Part shown: positions 10,629 through 23,566 of the stretch, piece by piece
Numbering within the stretch: the stretch's first letter is position 1
How the letters are laid out: every line of letters starts with the position of its first letter
DNA from: Paulownia fortunei
Taxonomy: Eukaryota; Streptophyta; Magnoliopsida; Lamiales; Paulowniaceae
Assembly: GCA_019321725.1 (NCBI GenBank)
Contig: CM033110.1
Coordinates: forward strand, 13,881,278 to 13,945,277
Length of the DNA: 64,000 nucleotides
Direction: 5' to 3'
Translations under genes and position numbers: made by a program
The notes under the pieces: generated by a model
Told to the model about the DNA's origin: nothing
Databases searched by the model: none
What the model saw: only the letters and a program-made list of their open reading frames with translations

Positions 10629-12094
10629 AAGAAATTACTTAAACTTTGCAAATGATTGTTGGGTTGCATTAAATTCAAATTAAGCAAATTTCCAAACTTG
10701 TGCAGGTTTGGTATTTTGAGTGTGACTTTATGCTTAAAAACCCTATAAACCTAAGTCTTGCTTCATATGAAATCCAAGAGATACAACTACAACTTCGTTG
10801 TTGGAAGCCCAGCCTCGAAAATCTATCCAACTATGTATATTAGAAAAGATCTATCTATGTTGACACATCTCTTTAAATTAAGCATAACTTTCTCCTACTG
10901 TTTGGAATTAGGCAATTCAAGTTGAAAAAGAAGCTAACAGACAAATCTATAATTTTATATTGATCACTTTTCCAAATTCAACTGATTGCATGGAGAAAAA
11001 TATGTGACAAAATTCAAATCTGAAAATGATATATTAATTTAGGGCACATTTGAAGTTAATTTAAAATGAATTTGGAAATGTTAATTTAGGCACTCTTCTA
11101 CAATAAATAGAGGCTCTCTTGGATGACATTCAAGACACATAAAAACCCTCAGAGGGGAAATATTTTTTATTGTTGTTTTTCATTAGGCTAACTTTTCTAG
11201 TAATAATAGAAATGTATTCTCTATTTGTTTTTTTATTTTTACTCTTTTCTACTTTCATTATGTATTTCTAAATATCATTTATCTAAGGAGAAATGGTTAA
11301 CCTCTTGATAAAGAAATATGAACGGTTATAAAGATGCATAATATTTAGATGTCTTGTATTATTGTTTTTAATTTTTTATTGAAACCCTTCTTATTTTGTA
11401 GTGATTCTTAATTTATATATCTCTAATAACACAATAAATACTTGGGTTTATTTAGCTTATTGTATGGTTCTACCCCGCCGACTGCTAATGTGAAACATTG
11501 ATTTATTGTAGATAAATGTGTACATAAATACTTGATCTCATAAATAAGTATTGGAGTTAAAACCTTTCTTATTTTGTGGTGTTTGATTTATGTATCTCTA
11601 ATAGCACAACAAATACTTGGATTCATTTAGTTTATTGTATGGTTCTACCCTACTAATTGCTAATGTGAAACCTTGATTTGTTGTAGAGGATGATGTGTAT
11701 AAATACTTGATCCTATAAACAAGTGTTGGTGTTAATAGATAATTTACAAATAATAAGACAATGTCATGATTACCTTAATACATGAGTTATTTGATAACAT
11801 TTTCCCATTGGAATCTTCATTATATATGGATTTCAATAGTAGCATTTAAAAGAGGTAAAAATAATAAATAATCATTTTTCAATGCAAAACTTAAGAGCAG
11901 ATCCTTAATCATCTGTACTTTTATTACTTTGATTTCTTAGTTATAACATATGTTTTTCTTTATATTCTAAACTACATTGAGCCCTTCTTTTAAGAAATAT
12001 AAACTTCAGACAACTTTCCTATAGATCGACCTCGGACTCTCGCAAAATTTATCACTTGACACAACCTGTATTTAGGTTTGCAACCTTAAAGTTG
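10030..12094 (+). repeat. 3' LTR of element A, with SINE insertion
   Basis: Same start (TGATAAATGCATATTTT) and same end (CCTTAAAGTTG) as the 5' LTR, with the same two internal tandem units (11400-11575 and 11576-11735). The copies have many substitutions against each other, so the insertion is not recent. A foreign block at 10300-10626 accounts for the extra length. Confidence 0.88.
10300..10626 (+). mobile_element. tRNA-derived SINE with 12-bp target duplication
   Basis: A block absent from the 5' LTR, bounded by the direct repeat GCAAGAAATTAC (10288-10299 and 10627-10638). Near its head it has a clear polymerase III B box, GGTTCGAATCC (10354-10364), with an A-box-like GGTGCAGTAGTAAGG about 40 bases upstream. 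The body is GC-richer than its surroundings and ends in A-rich sequence followed by a TA/TG microsatellite. Length, internal promoter, simple-sequence tail and target duplication together identify a SINE. The subfamily is not assigned. Confidence 0.85.
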
Positions 12095-12780
12095 CACTTC
12101 ACACATTCGTGAGGTACTGGGGAGCCTTATAAGTGGAACCAGGTGTGGTAGAATGGCTCGGAGATATGGTGAGGCAGCATGATGTGGCAGTGACATGGAG
12201 GATCTATCCATGTAGAACCTGCATGGCATAATATCATGCGGCTGAGTGTGCCTTAAGTTTTTTAGAAATGGAGTTGGGTATGGTAAAGTGACTCGATAAT
12301 GTGGCAGAGTAGCTCGACATGGCAGTGACATGGTGCATTCATCCAAGTGGTGCTTGCATGGCATGAAACCATGTGGTTGAGTGCTGAGTAGACATGACCG
12401 TACATATAGGTGCTGATAAGGCATCTACACAGAGATACAATTGGTCCTTAACATTGATGGGGCGTGAGTGTCTAGATACAATCGTCCAGTTGACAAAGAT
12501 GCATGGTAAGGGTTGTGGACCTTCACGGTGGGATGTAATCTGAACCACTAATTGTGGTTAAATCTCAAGAGGAACTATCCAGTGGTCCAGATTGACCCAA
12601 GTCAAGTAACTTGGCTATTCATGATTGGATTCGTAGGGGCCTAATGCCCTCATTCTATTCTAAAACCACAACAATCAACTCGAATTCAATTGGTTTCTCT
12701 CTTTTTTCTCTCCATTAAATATCTTTGATTATTTTACTATTCTTGCTATTCTTCAAGAAGAGTACAATCAAGTTTGTGGT
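12095..12780. repeat. Non-coding segment with a 136-bp tandem duplication
   Basis: Two diverged units start near 12140 and 12276, both running through TGGCAGTGACATGG, ATCCA and GCATGGCAT to GGTTGAGTG/GGCTGAGTG. The segment lies between element A and the copia gag, so it may be the rest of the copia 5' LTR and leader. No gene seen. Confidence 0.5.
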
Positions 12781-13012
12781 TCGCCCAACAAAATAAATGT
12801 AGTGTTAAACTAAGTCTTATAGAAGTGATGTATCTTGAAAGATCTGTATATGATCCTATAAGCACCTGTGTAGGGGATGAAATATGTCTAAACAAGATTT
12901 GCTTTTTCATACCTCACTTTAGCTCAAATTCTGAATATATCTCCAAATCTCTTTTCGACATACACCTACAATTAAAAGATATATTATATTGCTAATTCAG
13001 ATATGCAAACTA

Positions 13013-16000
13013 GAGTATGGATGGGAGTAGCTTCTAGCTCTAGCGCCTTCATCATACCTCTAGCAACCTAGCATAAGAAACTAAAGAAATTTGTTGGAGC
13101 TAATTTCAAGAGATGGCAGCAAAAGATGATGTTTTATTGTCTTCTATTCTGGAGAAAGAAAGAGATCCCACAAGAGAGCTGTTTTTTATGCATGGAGTTA
13201 TAGTAACTTCCTAGGCAGAAATAATATCCTCAATGAACAGGACAATACATTGTATAATATGTATTATTTGGTTAAACGACAAAGGTATTGTAAGAGTCAC
13301 TTGAAAGTAAGTAGAAAACTAAGGATGTCGGCATGAAGAAATTCAGAGTCGACAAATTTCTTGTACTTCAAAATGGTTACAACAAGACTATTATTAGCCA
13401 CATGCAAGAAATATAGATCATCCTACATGATATTGCATTAGAAAGGATGGTGCTGAGTGAATCTTTCCAAGTTGTTCTCATTGAGAAGTTACCTTTATTA
13501 TGAATAGATTTTAAGAATTATCTCAAGTATAAATTTGAAGAGATGATGATGGAGGGCCTACTTGTTCATCTTTGAATAGAGAAAGACAATCGGGCTACCA
13601 AAAAGAAAAGTTTCTGTTAACCAAAAGTAGTCCAAAGCTAATAAGACAGAGAACCCAAAGGTTAAAAAGGCAAGAAGAGGAAGCATCTTGGTTCATTCGA
13701 GGATAAAGAAGCTAAGCAGTTCAAGGGCAATTGCTACAACTATGACAAACCAAACCATGAGATAAAAAATTGCTGACCCCCAAAAAAGCAAAACTAGGTT
13801 GAAGTGACTGAATAGAAGACAGTGCTAGCAGACATGTCTGACCTAAAGCTCTTAGTTATTGTATTTGAAGCCAACTTGATGGATAACTTGAGAGAATGGT
13901 GTGTTGACATAGGAGCTATATATATTCTAATCAATAAAAGGAAGATGTTCATGAGCAACTTATCAACTTCCAACTTTATCAAGATTAGGTAAAGTGGTAC
14001 TGAATATGACCTCAGTCAAGGAGTTAACCCTAGTTAATGTACATGTTCCAGATATCCCAAAGAATTTGATATCTAGTTCATTATTTGTCAAGAGTGGGTT
14101 TAGGCTAGTATTTGAATCCGAAAAATTTGTACAAACCAAAAATATTCAATTGGTAGGTAAAGTATACATAGCCAAAGGGCTATTCAAAATGAATATAATG
14201 CTTTTACTTAAAACTTTTGAAAATAATAAAAGTTTACCTTTCGTTTACTTGGTTGAGTCATTTATTTATGGCACAATAGATTAGGTTATGTTAATCGAGA
14301 TTCTTTAAAGAAAGTTGGTAGGTTCAGGACTTATACCTAAACTTGATTTAGATGATATAAGATTTGTATTGAAGATAAGTTTGATAAGAAACCTTTTAGT
14401 TTAGCTAAAAGGAGTAGCAAAACTATAAACTTGATACATAGTAATGTATGTGATCTAAAGTTTGTTCAAAGCCGAAGTGATAAAAAATACTTTATCATTT
14501 TTATTGATGATCACACTAAATACTGCTATGTATATTTACTAATTACTAAAGATTAGGTTTTGGACGCTTTTGTCAATTATAAGAATGAAGTTGAAAACCA
14601 ACTTGGTGGGAAGATTAAGGTATTGAGATCCAACAGAGGTGAAGAATATGAATCATCATCACTTGATGAATTATATGCTAAGTTTGATATTATTCACCAA
14701 ACTGCAGCTCTATGCACACCTCAGCAAAATAAAATTATTGAGAGAAAGAATAGAACTCTTAAGGACATGGTTAATGCCATGGTTATCAATTCTAGATTAC
14801 CTTAGAACTTATAGGGGAAAGTTGTACTTATAGCAAACTTTTTTTGAATAGAGTTCCTCACAAAAAGATTGAATTAGTACCTTATGAAATGAGGAAAGGT
14901 AGAACGCCTTCCTATAAATACTTGAAAGATGGTGTCTAGCTAAAATAGTTATACCACGCCCTGAGAAGGTCAAGTTAGGTCATAAACTATTGACTTTTTT
15001 TTTATTGGATATGCAATGAATAATAGTAACAGATTTTTGTTATACAAATCTGATATAAGTGACATTCATATTAATACAATCATTGAATCTAGAGATGCTG
15101 AGTTCTTTGACGATGTGTTCTCTTCTGAAAGAGATATTCAAGAGAATACTCATAAGAAGCTACATTTAAGGATAACATAGAATTTGGACCTAAAAAGAGT
15201 AGGAGAGATAAAGTTGCTAAGTCCTTTGGTCCATTTTTTATGACATATGATTGAAAATTAATCTTAAATCTTAAATGAGGCTATGCCTAGCCTATAGGTC
15301 CCATTCTGGAAATAAGCTATATATAGCGAAATATAGTCCACTCTATGTAATAATACTTGGAAATTGGTTGATCTTTCTTCGAAAACTAAACTAATTGGGT
15401 GTAAATGGATTTTTAAAAAGTAAAATACATATGATTCAATTATAAATACAAGGCTAGACTTGTTGCCAAGAGATATTGTCAAAAGGAAGGTGTTGATTAT
15501 TTTGACACTTATTCACTAGTAACAAAGATTACATCTATCCAAATCTTAATTGTCATAGCATCCTTGCATGATTTGCATATGCATCAAATGAATGTAAAAA
15601 CTACATTTTTGAATAGTAATTTGGATGAAGATATTTACATTGAGCAATCTGAAGACTTCAAAGTAAAAGGGCAAGAACACAAAGTGTGTAAACTTATCAA
15701 ATTTCTTTATGGTTTGAAGCAAGCCTATAAACAATAGCAAGAGAAGTTCAATAGTGTTATCATAAGAAATGGGTTGACCACAAATGAGTGATAAATGTGT
15801 CTATTCCAAAAAATTTGGAGAAGTACATGTACTTGTATGTATTTATGTAGATGACATGTTCATATTAGAAACTAATATGAAAGTCATCAATAAGACAAAG
15901 AAAATACTCACTAATAACTTCATTATGAAAGATATGGGTAGAGCAGATGTGATCTTGAGAATGAAGATCTCTAGAACACGCGATGAGATATCATTATCTC

Positions 16001-16633
16001 AATCATTTTATGTTGATAAAGTAATTGAGAGATTTAATTTCTATGGTATTAAAGAGACAAATAATCCATTTCCCACATGTTATTCTTAGAAGATTATCAA
16101 AAATAGAAAATAATAGTTAGAATATTGCAAAATCATTGGAAGCCTAATGTACTTAATGAATTGTAGAAGGTCAGACTTAGCTTACACAATAAATAAGCTA
16201 AGTAGATTTATAAGTAACTCAAGTAATAATATTGGAGTAAGTTACTTACAGTATTAAGATACATGAAAAGAACCAAACAATATGCATTACACTATAGAAA
16301 ATATCATCTAATTATTGAAGGATATAATGATGCAAATTAGATTTCAGACATTGATAAATCCAAGTCAACTATTGGTTATGTATTTACTCTTTCGCTTTAC
16401 CATGGAAATCTTCTAAACAAACACTATATCTCATTCCACTATATAATCTAAGTATATAACTTTAGATAAAGTTGAAAAAGAAGTGGAATGGCCAAGGCAT
16501 TTAAGAAGATGTTCCAATATGGCCAAAAAGGGTATCAGAATATGCATTCATTGCGGAACTATATCGATTGAGTTCTTGAAATCAAAAGATAACCTAACGG
16601 ATCCTTTTACTAAGGTGTTATCAAGAAAGTGAA
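13013..16633 (+). pseudogene. Ty1/copia gag-pol, heavily decayed
   Basis: All copia domains appear in order on the + strand. Gag starts near 13080 (KKFVGANFKRWQQKMMFY). A CCHC knuckle at 13732-13773 reads C-YN-Y-DKPN-H-EIKN-C, with the second Cys changed to Tyr. An integrase core spans about 14425-14805 (FIDDHTKYCYVYLL, then LRSNRGEEYES and TPQQNKIIERKNRTLKD). RT has the catalytic YVDDM near 15843 (open at 15784-16086), and RNase H ends with the usual SKDNLTDPFTKVLSRK at about 16585-16632. Many stops break every part. The polyprotein would have copied and integrated the element. It is interrupted downstream by the hAT MITE at 16652. Confidence 0.85.
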
Positions 16634-16651
16634 TAGCTTGTGCATCATGGG

Positions 16652-17406
16652 TAGGGGTGTGCACAGTTTGGTAAATCGACCAAACCGTGCCGAAATTAAA
16701 ATTTCAATATAAACTAAAACCGAACTAAAGTTTTTGGTTAGGTATTTGATATATATTTTTTTAAAATTTTAGTATTCGATTCGATACGGTATACCGATAC
16801 CAAATCGAATACGATTTTTTTTTAATTTTTTTTTAAAAACATTGTTGATTAATTTTGACCTTTTAAGTATTTTTTAGTCTATTATCCTTATGTTCAATTG
16901 TTTAGCAATTAATTAATAATTATTTAGTTGATGCTTATGAAGATGATTAAAATTTAACTTGATAAATATATATATATTATTTTTAATAACTAAAAGAGTG
17001 CATTTTTTTTGTTTGATGAAATGCATCACCAAAATATCGATTGAATACTCACCACTTACAAATTAAACTAAATATAATTTGATTCCTTAATTATTTATTG
17101 TTAGTCACAAATAAAATAAATATATAAGCATATTTTTGTTTTGAACAATTTAATTATTTACATTTGCCTAAATAATAGCCATTTATAATTGAAAATAAAT
17201 TCTAAAAAATAGTACAAATGATTGAATTATATTTTTCATAGGTCACAACTCTTTGATTAATAATTGTTATGCATGAATTCTTGAAAAAATAGGGAGTAAA
17301 TTTTTTTTTTATAAATTTCAATTTTACCAAAATCGTATCGAACTGAACCAATTTATTTTGGTTTGGAATCAAAATTTTGGTATGATTTTACCGAATGCAC
17401 ACCCTA
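16652..17406. mobile_element. hAT-type MITE, 755 bp
   Basis: Terminal inverted repeats TAGGGGTGTGCA (left) and TGCACACCCTA (right), extending imperfectly for about 30 bases. The element is flanked by the exact 8-bp direct repeat ATCATGGG (16644-16651 and 17407-17414). An 8-bp target duplication is the hAT superfamily mark. No transposase; the inside is AT-rich. Removing it rejoins the copia 3' sequence. Confidence 0.9.
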
Positions 17407-17414
17407 ATCATGGG

Positions 17415-18019
17415 CAATGAGTTAAAAGCCTAAAAGATTAAATGAGTCATCTTAGTAAAAATCTAACCTAATGACTAAAGACCACACGTACTAGGTTCAA
17501 CAGAAAAATTAGATATGAATGACTTGATAGGAAGCACTTAGAAATTGAATTCCTCCTTATTTCTAGAATGCAAAAAAGTACTACCCACAAAGCGGTTAAG
17601 GATAAATATTGCTTTTAATAATGCTTATATCTTGTAAAAGTATAAGTGAATAGGATACTCTATATAGGACGTCACCTATATGAGCATGAACATGGCCAGT
17701 TCTTTGAGAATTTAGTTAGGCGGATTCTCTAAAAATACTTGCAAACCCCAATGGAGTTCAGGGCCAAAATAACAAACACAATAGATGAACCAAACTTGAT
17801 ATAAGAGATAGTGTGTGGAGTTTATTGATTGGGTTTGCAATAACGGGTGACAGTTTAAAACTTAGGGTTCACTTATTAGCTAAGTGAGTTAGATAAGCTT
17901 TTACTAGGGAAGGTTCTAAGTGAAAGCTACCTGTCTCGATGTATTATCTTTCAAAAAGTATTCTTTTTTAACTTTTTGTTTTGGGTCGACTTCTTAGAAT
18001 CATATAAGGAACTATTGGA
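17415..18019 (+). other. Copia 3' non-coding part
   Basis: Sequence continuing from the RNase H end across the MITE, without open frames. Its place implies the 3' untranslated part of the copia element up to its 3' LTR. Confidence 0.45.
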
Positions 18020-18252
18020 CTTATAAGGGGTAAAAGCTTGTGGGTAAATGGATAAATCTCCTAGTTTAAAAGAGTGTCATTTAAGTGTCGAGTAACTCAT
18101 ATTGGAAAAATGAAGCAACTTTGTCTTGTATGTGTAGAATTTCACTTTAGAGGAGAGTAAAGTTGTAGCTCTTCTTATGAAGCAACTTAATGGACCTGAA
18201 ACTAGCTCAAGGAGCTAGGAGAGTGGTGTGAATGGTGCTTCGTACCTGTGCA
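18020..18252 (+). repeat. Second copy of the 2.3-kb dispersed repeat
   Basis: Matches 2332-2580 in direct orientation. It ends where similarity is lost near ACCTGTGCA, shortly before an inverted LTR of the element A family. Probably part of the copia 3' LTR. Confidence 0.55.
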
Positions 18253-18279
18253 CTGAAGACCATACTTCCCTATTGATCC

Positions 18280-19961
18280 ACAAATAAGTTGTTTGAAATT
18301 TTTAGAATTATATTTCTTAAAAGATGGATTTTATGTGATTTAAAATATAAAGAAAAATTTATGCTATAACTAAAAAATTAAAATAATAAAAGTATTGAAA
18401 ATTGGGGATACACTCTTGAGTTATAGATAGAGGAATAATTATTTATTATTATTTTTTTACCTCTTTTAAATGTCACTATTAGAAGTCATATACAATGAAG
18501 ATTTCAATGGGAAGACATTATTAAATAACTCATGCATTAACGTAATCATAATATTATCTTACTGTTTGTAAATTATCTATGAATGTCAATACTTGTTTAT
18601 GGGATCAAGTATTTATATACACCTTTTTCTACACCAAATCAAGATTTCACGTTAGCAGTCGGTGTAGTAGAACTGTACATCAAACTAAATGAACGCAAAT
18701 ATTTGTTGTGCCATTGGTGATACAAAAATCAAGAATTGCTACTAAATAAGAAGAGTTTTAATGTCAATATTTATTTATTGAATTAAGTATTTATGCACAT
18801 ATTTGTCTACAACAAATCAATATTTCACGTTAACAGTTGGTATAGTAGAACTGTATATCAAGATAAATGAACCAAGTATTTGTTGTGTTATTGGTGATGC
18901 ATAAATAAAAAATAACCACAAAACAGATAGGGGTTCAATAAAAAATTAAAACAATAACACAACACACTTGAGTATTATGCACCTTTATAACTGTTCATCC
19001 TCCTCCATCAAGAAGTTCACCATTTCTCCTTAACTAAATGAAATTTAGAAAGACATAATAAAATTAGAAAAAAACTATAAATAAAAGAGAAACTAGAGAA
19101 TACATTTCAATTACTATTATAAAACTTCCATTACTACTAGAAAATTTAGCCTAAAAAAAGACGACAATAAAACTTTATTTTCCCCTCTAAGAGTTTTTTG
19201 TGTTTTGAATGACATCCAAAAGCCCTTATTTATAGTAAAAGAGTGCCTAAATTAGCATATCTAAATACACTTCAAATATGTTCTAAATTCACATGTCATT
19301 TTCATATCCAAATATTATCACATATTTTTCTTCATGAAATCAGGTGAGTTGTGTATTTGTCTGTTAGCTTCATTTTTCAACTTGAATCACCTAATTCCAA
19401 CCATTATCAAGAAAGTTATACTTGATTTAAGAAAATATGTTAATATAGATAGATTCTTTCCAATATACATTTAGACAAATTTTCTGCTATAATCAAGACT
19501 GAAGATTGAGTTAAACTTCCTCAAGCGAAGTTGTAATTTTATCTCTTGACTTTCAAATAAAGTAAGATTCAAATTCATAAGATTTTTGAACATAAAGTTA
19601 TGTTCAAAATACAAAAACTACACAAATTTGAAAACATGTTTATTTTCAATTTAATACAAGCACAACAATCACTTGCAAAATCTAAATAATTTTTTGCATG
19701 TATTTTGATCTGCACATAATATATTTGAGCAAAAATGACCAATTTTTTCTAATTGTGATGCTTTTTTATTTTAATAAAATATTATTTTTCAACTTGCTCA
19801 CAAAACGTATTTTTTTTTATTGTATTTTGACTATTTTTTTTCTCTTTTTGTTCAATAATTTTCTAACACAAAGTATTAATAAAACTATAATATTAACAAG
19901 AATAAAACAAGGAAAGTATAAATTTTTTTATACAAAAATATGTCAAAATATGCATTTATCA
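18280..19961 (-). repeat. Inverted LTR of the element A family
   Basis: Reverse complement of the element A LTR: its start (TGATAAATGCATATTTTGACA on the - strand) lies at 19961. It keeps the TATA-region match near 19226 and the tandem units at 18590-18900. It fades near 18280, lacking the last 80 or so LTR bases. No element body adjoins it, so it is a truncated or solo LTR. Confidence 0.8.
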
Positions 19962-22637
19962 ACAAATCATGGCCAACCCATACCATTAAATGTACACTTA
20001 ACATAAAAACATAAATAAAATATTCTTACATATAAGCTAAGAATGAAACATTATAAAATACTTTATGATCCAATATACATTCAACACACATATATATGAC
20101 CTTACTGAAAATGAAACCATGCGCACATAGACGAGCAAATATTAAATCTTTGTTAATATCATTATTTCTTCATATTTGAAGATTAAAATTTCAAAATAAT
20201 ATATATTTTTTAATATTTCTAAAACTTAAAAGCGAATTTAGCAAATTTAATAGATCCAATCTTCAGTTTCCGAGACAGGTTGGTTCTCAAGTTGAGTGGG
20301 AAGCAAGTCGGCTCAGGCCTATGGTCCTTGTGGCAGGATGAGCCTCCAATTTTTGCCAAACCCATCCACTGCCATTCCTTTCACCACCAGAATAAGGATA
20401 CTATGTGCTGCCATCCCTTTCACCACCAGAACAAGGATACTATATGAGTTATATGAGGAGAGCGTTCATAGTTCCCATTTTGCTGCATATGCTTGAGCAA
20501 AGGATATTGTCCTCGAGATCTCTTGCGCAACAACGCAAACCAATATCCTAGCACATAACCCAGATAAGCACATCCATCTCCAACTCCTGCCTAGATCGAA
20601 AACAGCATGAAGCACCATTGATAGCAATAATCTTAAAACTATCCCACGGGTGAAAGAGTTCATATTACATGAACGAGATTTTGGTACTTAGGCATACCAT
20701 TGGCAAGATGTTATCTGCCAATGTTCTAAACAAGTCTTTTAAATAAGCTAATTCAGAATAACAGAACTGCAAGCAAGCCACCAATCGCAAGAAGCCCATG
20801 ACATCCATAACCAAGAGTTGACAAACCACCTAGAAAGCAAGTCATTTGCCCCCCATGAATTCAATCGCAAATAATGTCAAATGGATTCAGCATCTTAAGG
20901 GCATAAGGGGTTAACAGGAGGGCTAATATTGATAAAAACCAGTCATCAGAGGTCCTCAATGTTCCGAGTTTTAGTAGGAGAATGGATATAAATTTGTCAC
21001 CTTGTGATATAAGAATTATACTGCATAGAGCCTATCAAATGAGTTCTGAGAAGTGACAGTTCCTAGCATTATCAGGTATAGAAACAATATTCAGTGATCA
21101 ACTCTACTCTACATAATTAGCAAGACTAAAATCATAGAGATAATACATTAGCATTCATGAACTCAAAATAATACCATTCATGAACTCCAAACTCACCCAC
21201 ATCGAGCAAGGTCAATAATTACACAAACCCAATTGAGATAACAATGCTACTGCATGCCAGATTAACTACCTGCTAAAAAGCTCAAAATCACATTTCAATG
21301 TAACTAGAACATAATTAATCTCGAAATGAACAGTTTCATAGAGAAGGCAAACTATTTTTTATTTATTAGCCATAGTAAATAATCCGCAAGGGGTATAAAC
21401 ATTAGAAGGGTAAGTAAGTACATCATAGGGTACTACAACCATTGAATTTTTTATTTTTTATTTTGAAGAAGGGGGGTTGGTGGGGTATGCAGTACACCAT
21501 CAAAATGTACAGGATACCAAAAACCAAAAGCACTTCTAACACAATCAAGGACCTCAGGCAACACGACGAACCCAAAAAACATATTTAAGACATGTTATTG
21601 TTGTTGGAATACATGCAACATAACATGAACGTACATAAAAAGTTAAAAAACCATAAATAAGATTGATTCCTCAAATTTACGAAAGAATCAAATTTTACAA
21701 CAATTGCACTTGAGGGAATATTCAATAGTCAGCAACCAACACACAAATCACACAGAGATAATCCTTCATATCGAATCAGATATGTTGAGAGACCTCATAC
21801 AAACAAGGGGGATCACCATTAACTAATGCTACTAGGTCTTGAACCCAAATCAATAGATAAAGGAGAAGTGGCTAAGGTCAAACTCATTAATGTTGCTTCA
21901 GACCAACAGTGGCTTCATATCTCATATTTCAAATGAATAATCATAAAAAGGCCATAAATTAAAAGGAGAAAAAAATAGACATGTTTTGAATCCAAAAAAC
22001 ATTTACGTAGGGAACCTATACACCCAAAATTCAGCACACGCACACCATGTTTACTTGCAAGACCAATACATAGTAATTAGTAAAGAAATTGCATTGATGA
22101 TAACCAATGCTTACTTGGATCACAGTGTCACTTCTTAGCACTGCATTGTCCTTGCATCAACTAAAGTAGTCAAACATCAATTTCAGATAAATAGTCGAGT
22201 GAATTCTCTCTGCGCCTCACTTCTATAAGCATAAAGAAAAAACCAAAAAGAAGAATGAACAAGGTATAGATATTCAAAACGCATAGTATGTACACCAAAG
22301 CCAACACAAAAATAGGCAGAGCTCGGCAAAATCTTAATAGCTTGATGAATTAAGAAACTACCTCAAAAAAAGGCACAAAAATAAAATCCGAGTCATTGAA
22401 CCACCATATTATACACTTGTAAGGCAACTAACCAGAGAAAATTCTGGGGCACAAAATCAGTGGATCGCATGCCAAAGCAACTATAGTCAAAAACCATTCC
22501 AAAATAATATAAGCACCATCCTATTGGTATAAACCCGCCAAGCATAACAAAAACATAATAACAGCATATTAAACCGTCCAAAAAAAAGCCATGATCAGAT
22601 CCAAAAAAGAGATAGCTACAAAAGTCGATTCATGAAA
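19962..22637. other. Unique intergenic DNA, 3' of the cold-shock gene
   Basis: No retroelement similarity and no supported gene. A 39-bp unit (CTGCCAT...CTTTCACCACCAGAA) is repeated in tandem at 20369-20407 and 20408-20446. The last several hundred bases must include the 3' untranslated region of the cold-shock gene, which is read leftward. Confidence 0.5.
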
Positions 22638-23366
22638 TCATTCACGAGGCACTTCTTTGCATTCCCTGGCAAAGTGTCCAGACTCCCCACAGTTGAAACA
22701 CTTTCCTCCACCACCACCGCCTCCAAACCTTCCAAAACCACCACTTCCACGGCTGTAACCACTGCCGCCTCCACCACCACCTCGCATACAGTCTCTCGCC
22801 ATGTGCCCTGGCTCCCCACAGGTAAAACAAGCCCCACCGCCACCGCCACCGCCACCGCCGCGGGCTCCACTGGGACACTCCCTCGCCATATGCCCATACC
22901 CTCCGCAGTTATAACAGCCACCACCATTGCCGCCACCGCCGCCGCCGTTGTTGCAATCCCTTGCCATATGCCCATACTCTCCACAATTAAAACACTCACC
23001 ACCGCCACCGCCGCCGCCGCCGCCTCCACCACTCCGATAACCATAGCCGTTGCCGTCATTCCTCCGATCACCGAACCCATACCCACCCCCGCGGCTGTTG
23101 CTGTTATTTCCCCTCCGAGAAGTCACATCCACGGGGCCACCGCCGGGGGCGGTGACGTCAGTAGCCTTGGTCTTATCGCCATCTAGGATGATCGTGAACT
23201 CAACCACCTGGCCCTCGCGCAAGGTGCGATAGCCGTCGGATTTAATAGCAGTTTGATGGACGAACAGATCTTCGCCACCTTCGTCGGGTTGAATGAAGCC
23301 ATACCCTTTCTGATCATTGAATTTGGTCACAACACCCTTGGATCGAGTTACCTTCTCCTCCGCCAT
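22638..23366 (-). CDS. Cold-shock-domain glycine-rich protein with four CCHC zinc knuckles
   Basis: A 242-residue, single-exon, intact frame. Residues 8-75 form a cold-shock domain with RNP1 (KGYGFI, 20-25) and RNP2 (DLFVHQ, 33-38). The rest is a Gly-rich tail with four CCHC zinc knuckles at 125-138, 151-164, 180-193 and 223-236 (pattern CxxCGxxGHxARxC, all ligands present). This is the plant CSP/GRP2 family: single-stranded nucleic-acid binders and RNA chaperones of nucleus and cytoplasm, linked to cold and salt tolerance and to development. Family members differ in knuckle number (two to seven); four matches the larger monocot and eudicot forms. The start is supported by a TATA box about 110 bases upstream and by the usual MAEE N-terminus. 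Overlapping frames on both strands are by-products of GGN-codon runs. Confidence 0.95.
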   Translation of the reverse strand: MAEEKVTRSKGVVTKFNDQKGYGFIQPDEGGEDLFVHQTAIKSDGYRTLREGQVVEFTIILDGDKTKATDVTAPGGGPVDVTSRRGNNSNSRGGGYGFGDRRNDGNGYGYRSGGGGGGGGGGGECFNCGEYGHMARDCNNGGGGGGNGGGCYNCGGYGHMARECPSGARGGGGGGGGGACFTCGEPGHMARDCMRGGGGGGSGYSRGSGGFGRFGGGGGGGKCFNCGESGHFARECKEVPRE

Positions 23367-23472
23367 CGATTGAAGAAGATCGCAAAGAAAGAAACCCTAA
23401 AAACCCCGGTGTATACGAATAGCTTTTGTGTACGTATAGGCGAGAGTTTTGTAGTTTGTGTGCTGGTGTGTG

Positions 23473-23482
23473 TTTATATATG
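23473..23482 (-). promoter_or_regulatory. TATA box of the cold-shock gene
   Basis: Read on the - strand, CATATATAAA lies about 107-116 bases before the start codon, which predicts a 5' leader of roughly 80 bases. No other TATA-like site is better placed. Confidence 0.65.
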
Positions 23483-23566
23483 GAAGGGTTGGTGAGAAGA
23501 GAAGCCCTAAAATGTTTTGCGTTTCGGCGCGTTTAGGGCTTTTGGGCATTCCCAATTGGCTGAAAT

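Larger units (their letters stand above)
2610..12094 (+). mobile_element. Athila-like LTR retrotransposon carrying a LOG gene copy (element A)
   Basis: A complete, decayed element. It has direct LTRs (2610-4368 and 10030-12094, the latter enlarged by a SINE), both starting TGATAAATGCATATTTT and ending CCTTAAAGTTG. A short direct repeat, GCACTT, lies at both outer edges (2604-2609 and 12094-12099, overlapping the LTR end by one base). Inside, in order: a degenerate primer-binding region, gag with a zinc knuckle, retropepsin, a stump of the pre-RT region, the Athila-type GGGAGGCAACCCAA tail, an unidentified segment, an intronless LOG-type gene copy and a long 3' region. No RT, RNase H or integrase is present, so it could move only with enzymes from a relative. 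A second member (element B) lies at 57617-64000. Stops and frameshifts run through all its genes. Confidence 0.88.

Noticed and set aside
20296..20663. Short frames on both strands near 20.3-20.7 kb
   Set aside because: Frame on one side comes from a 39-bp tandem repeat; no similarity or splice context.
22616..23232. Long frames of up to 184 codons on the + strand and 156 on the - strand over the cold-shock gene
   Set aside because: Shadows of GGN-codon runs; only the 242-codon frame has the cold-shock domain and zinc knuckles.
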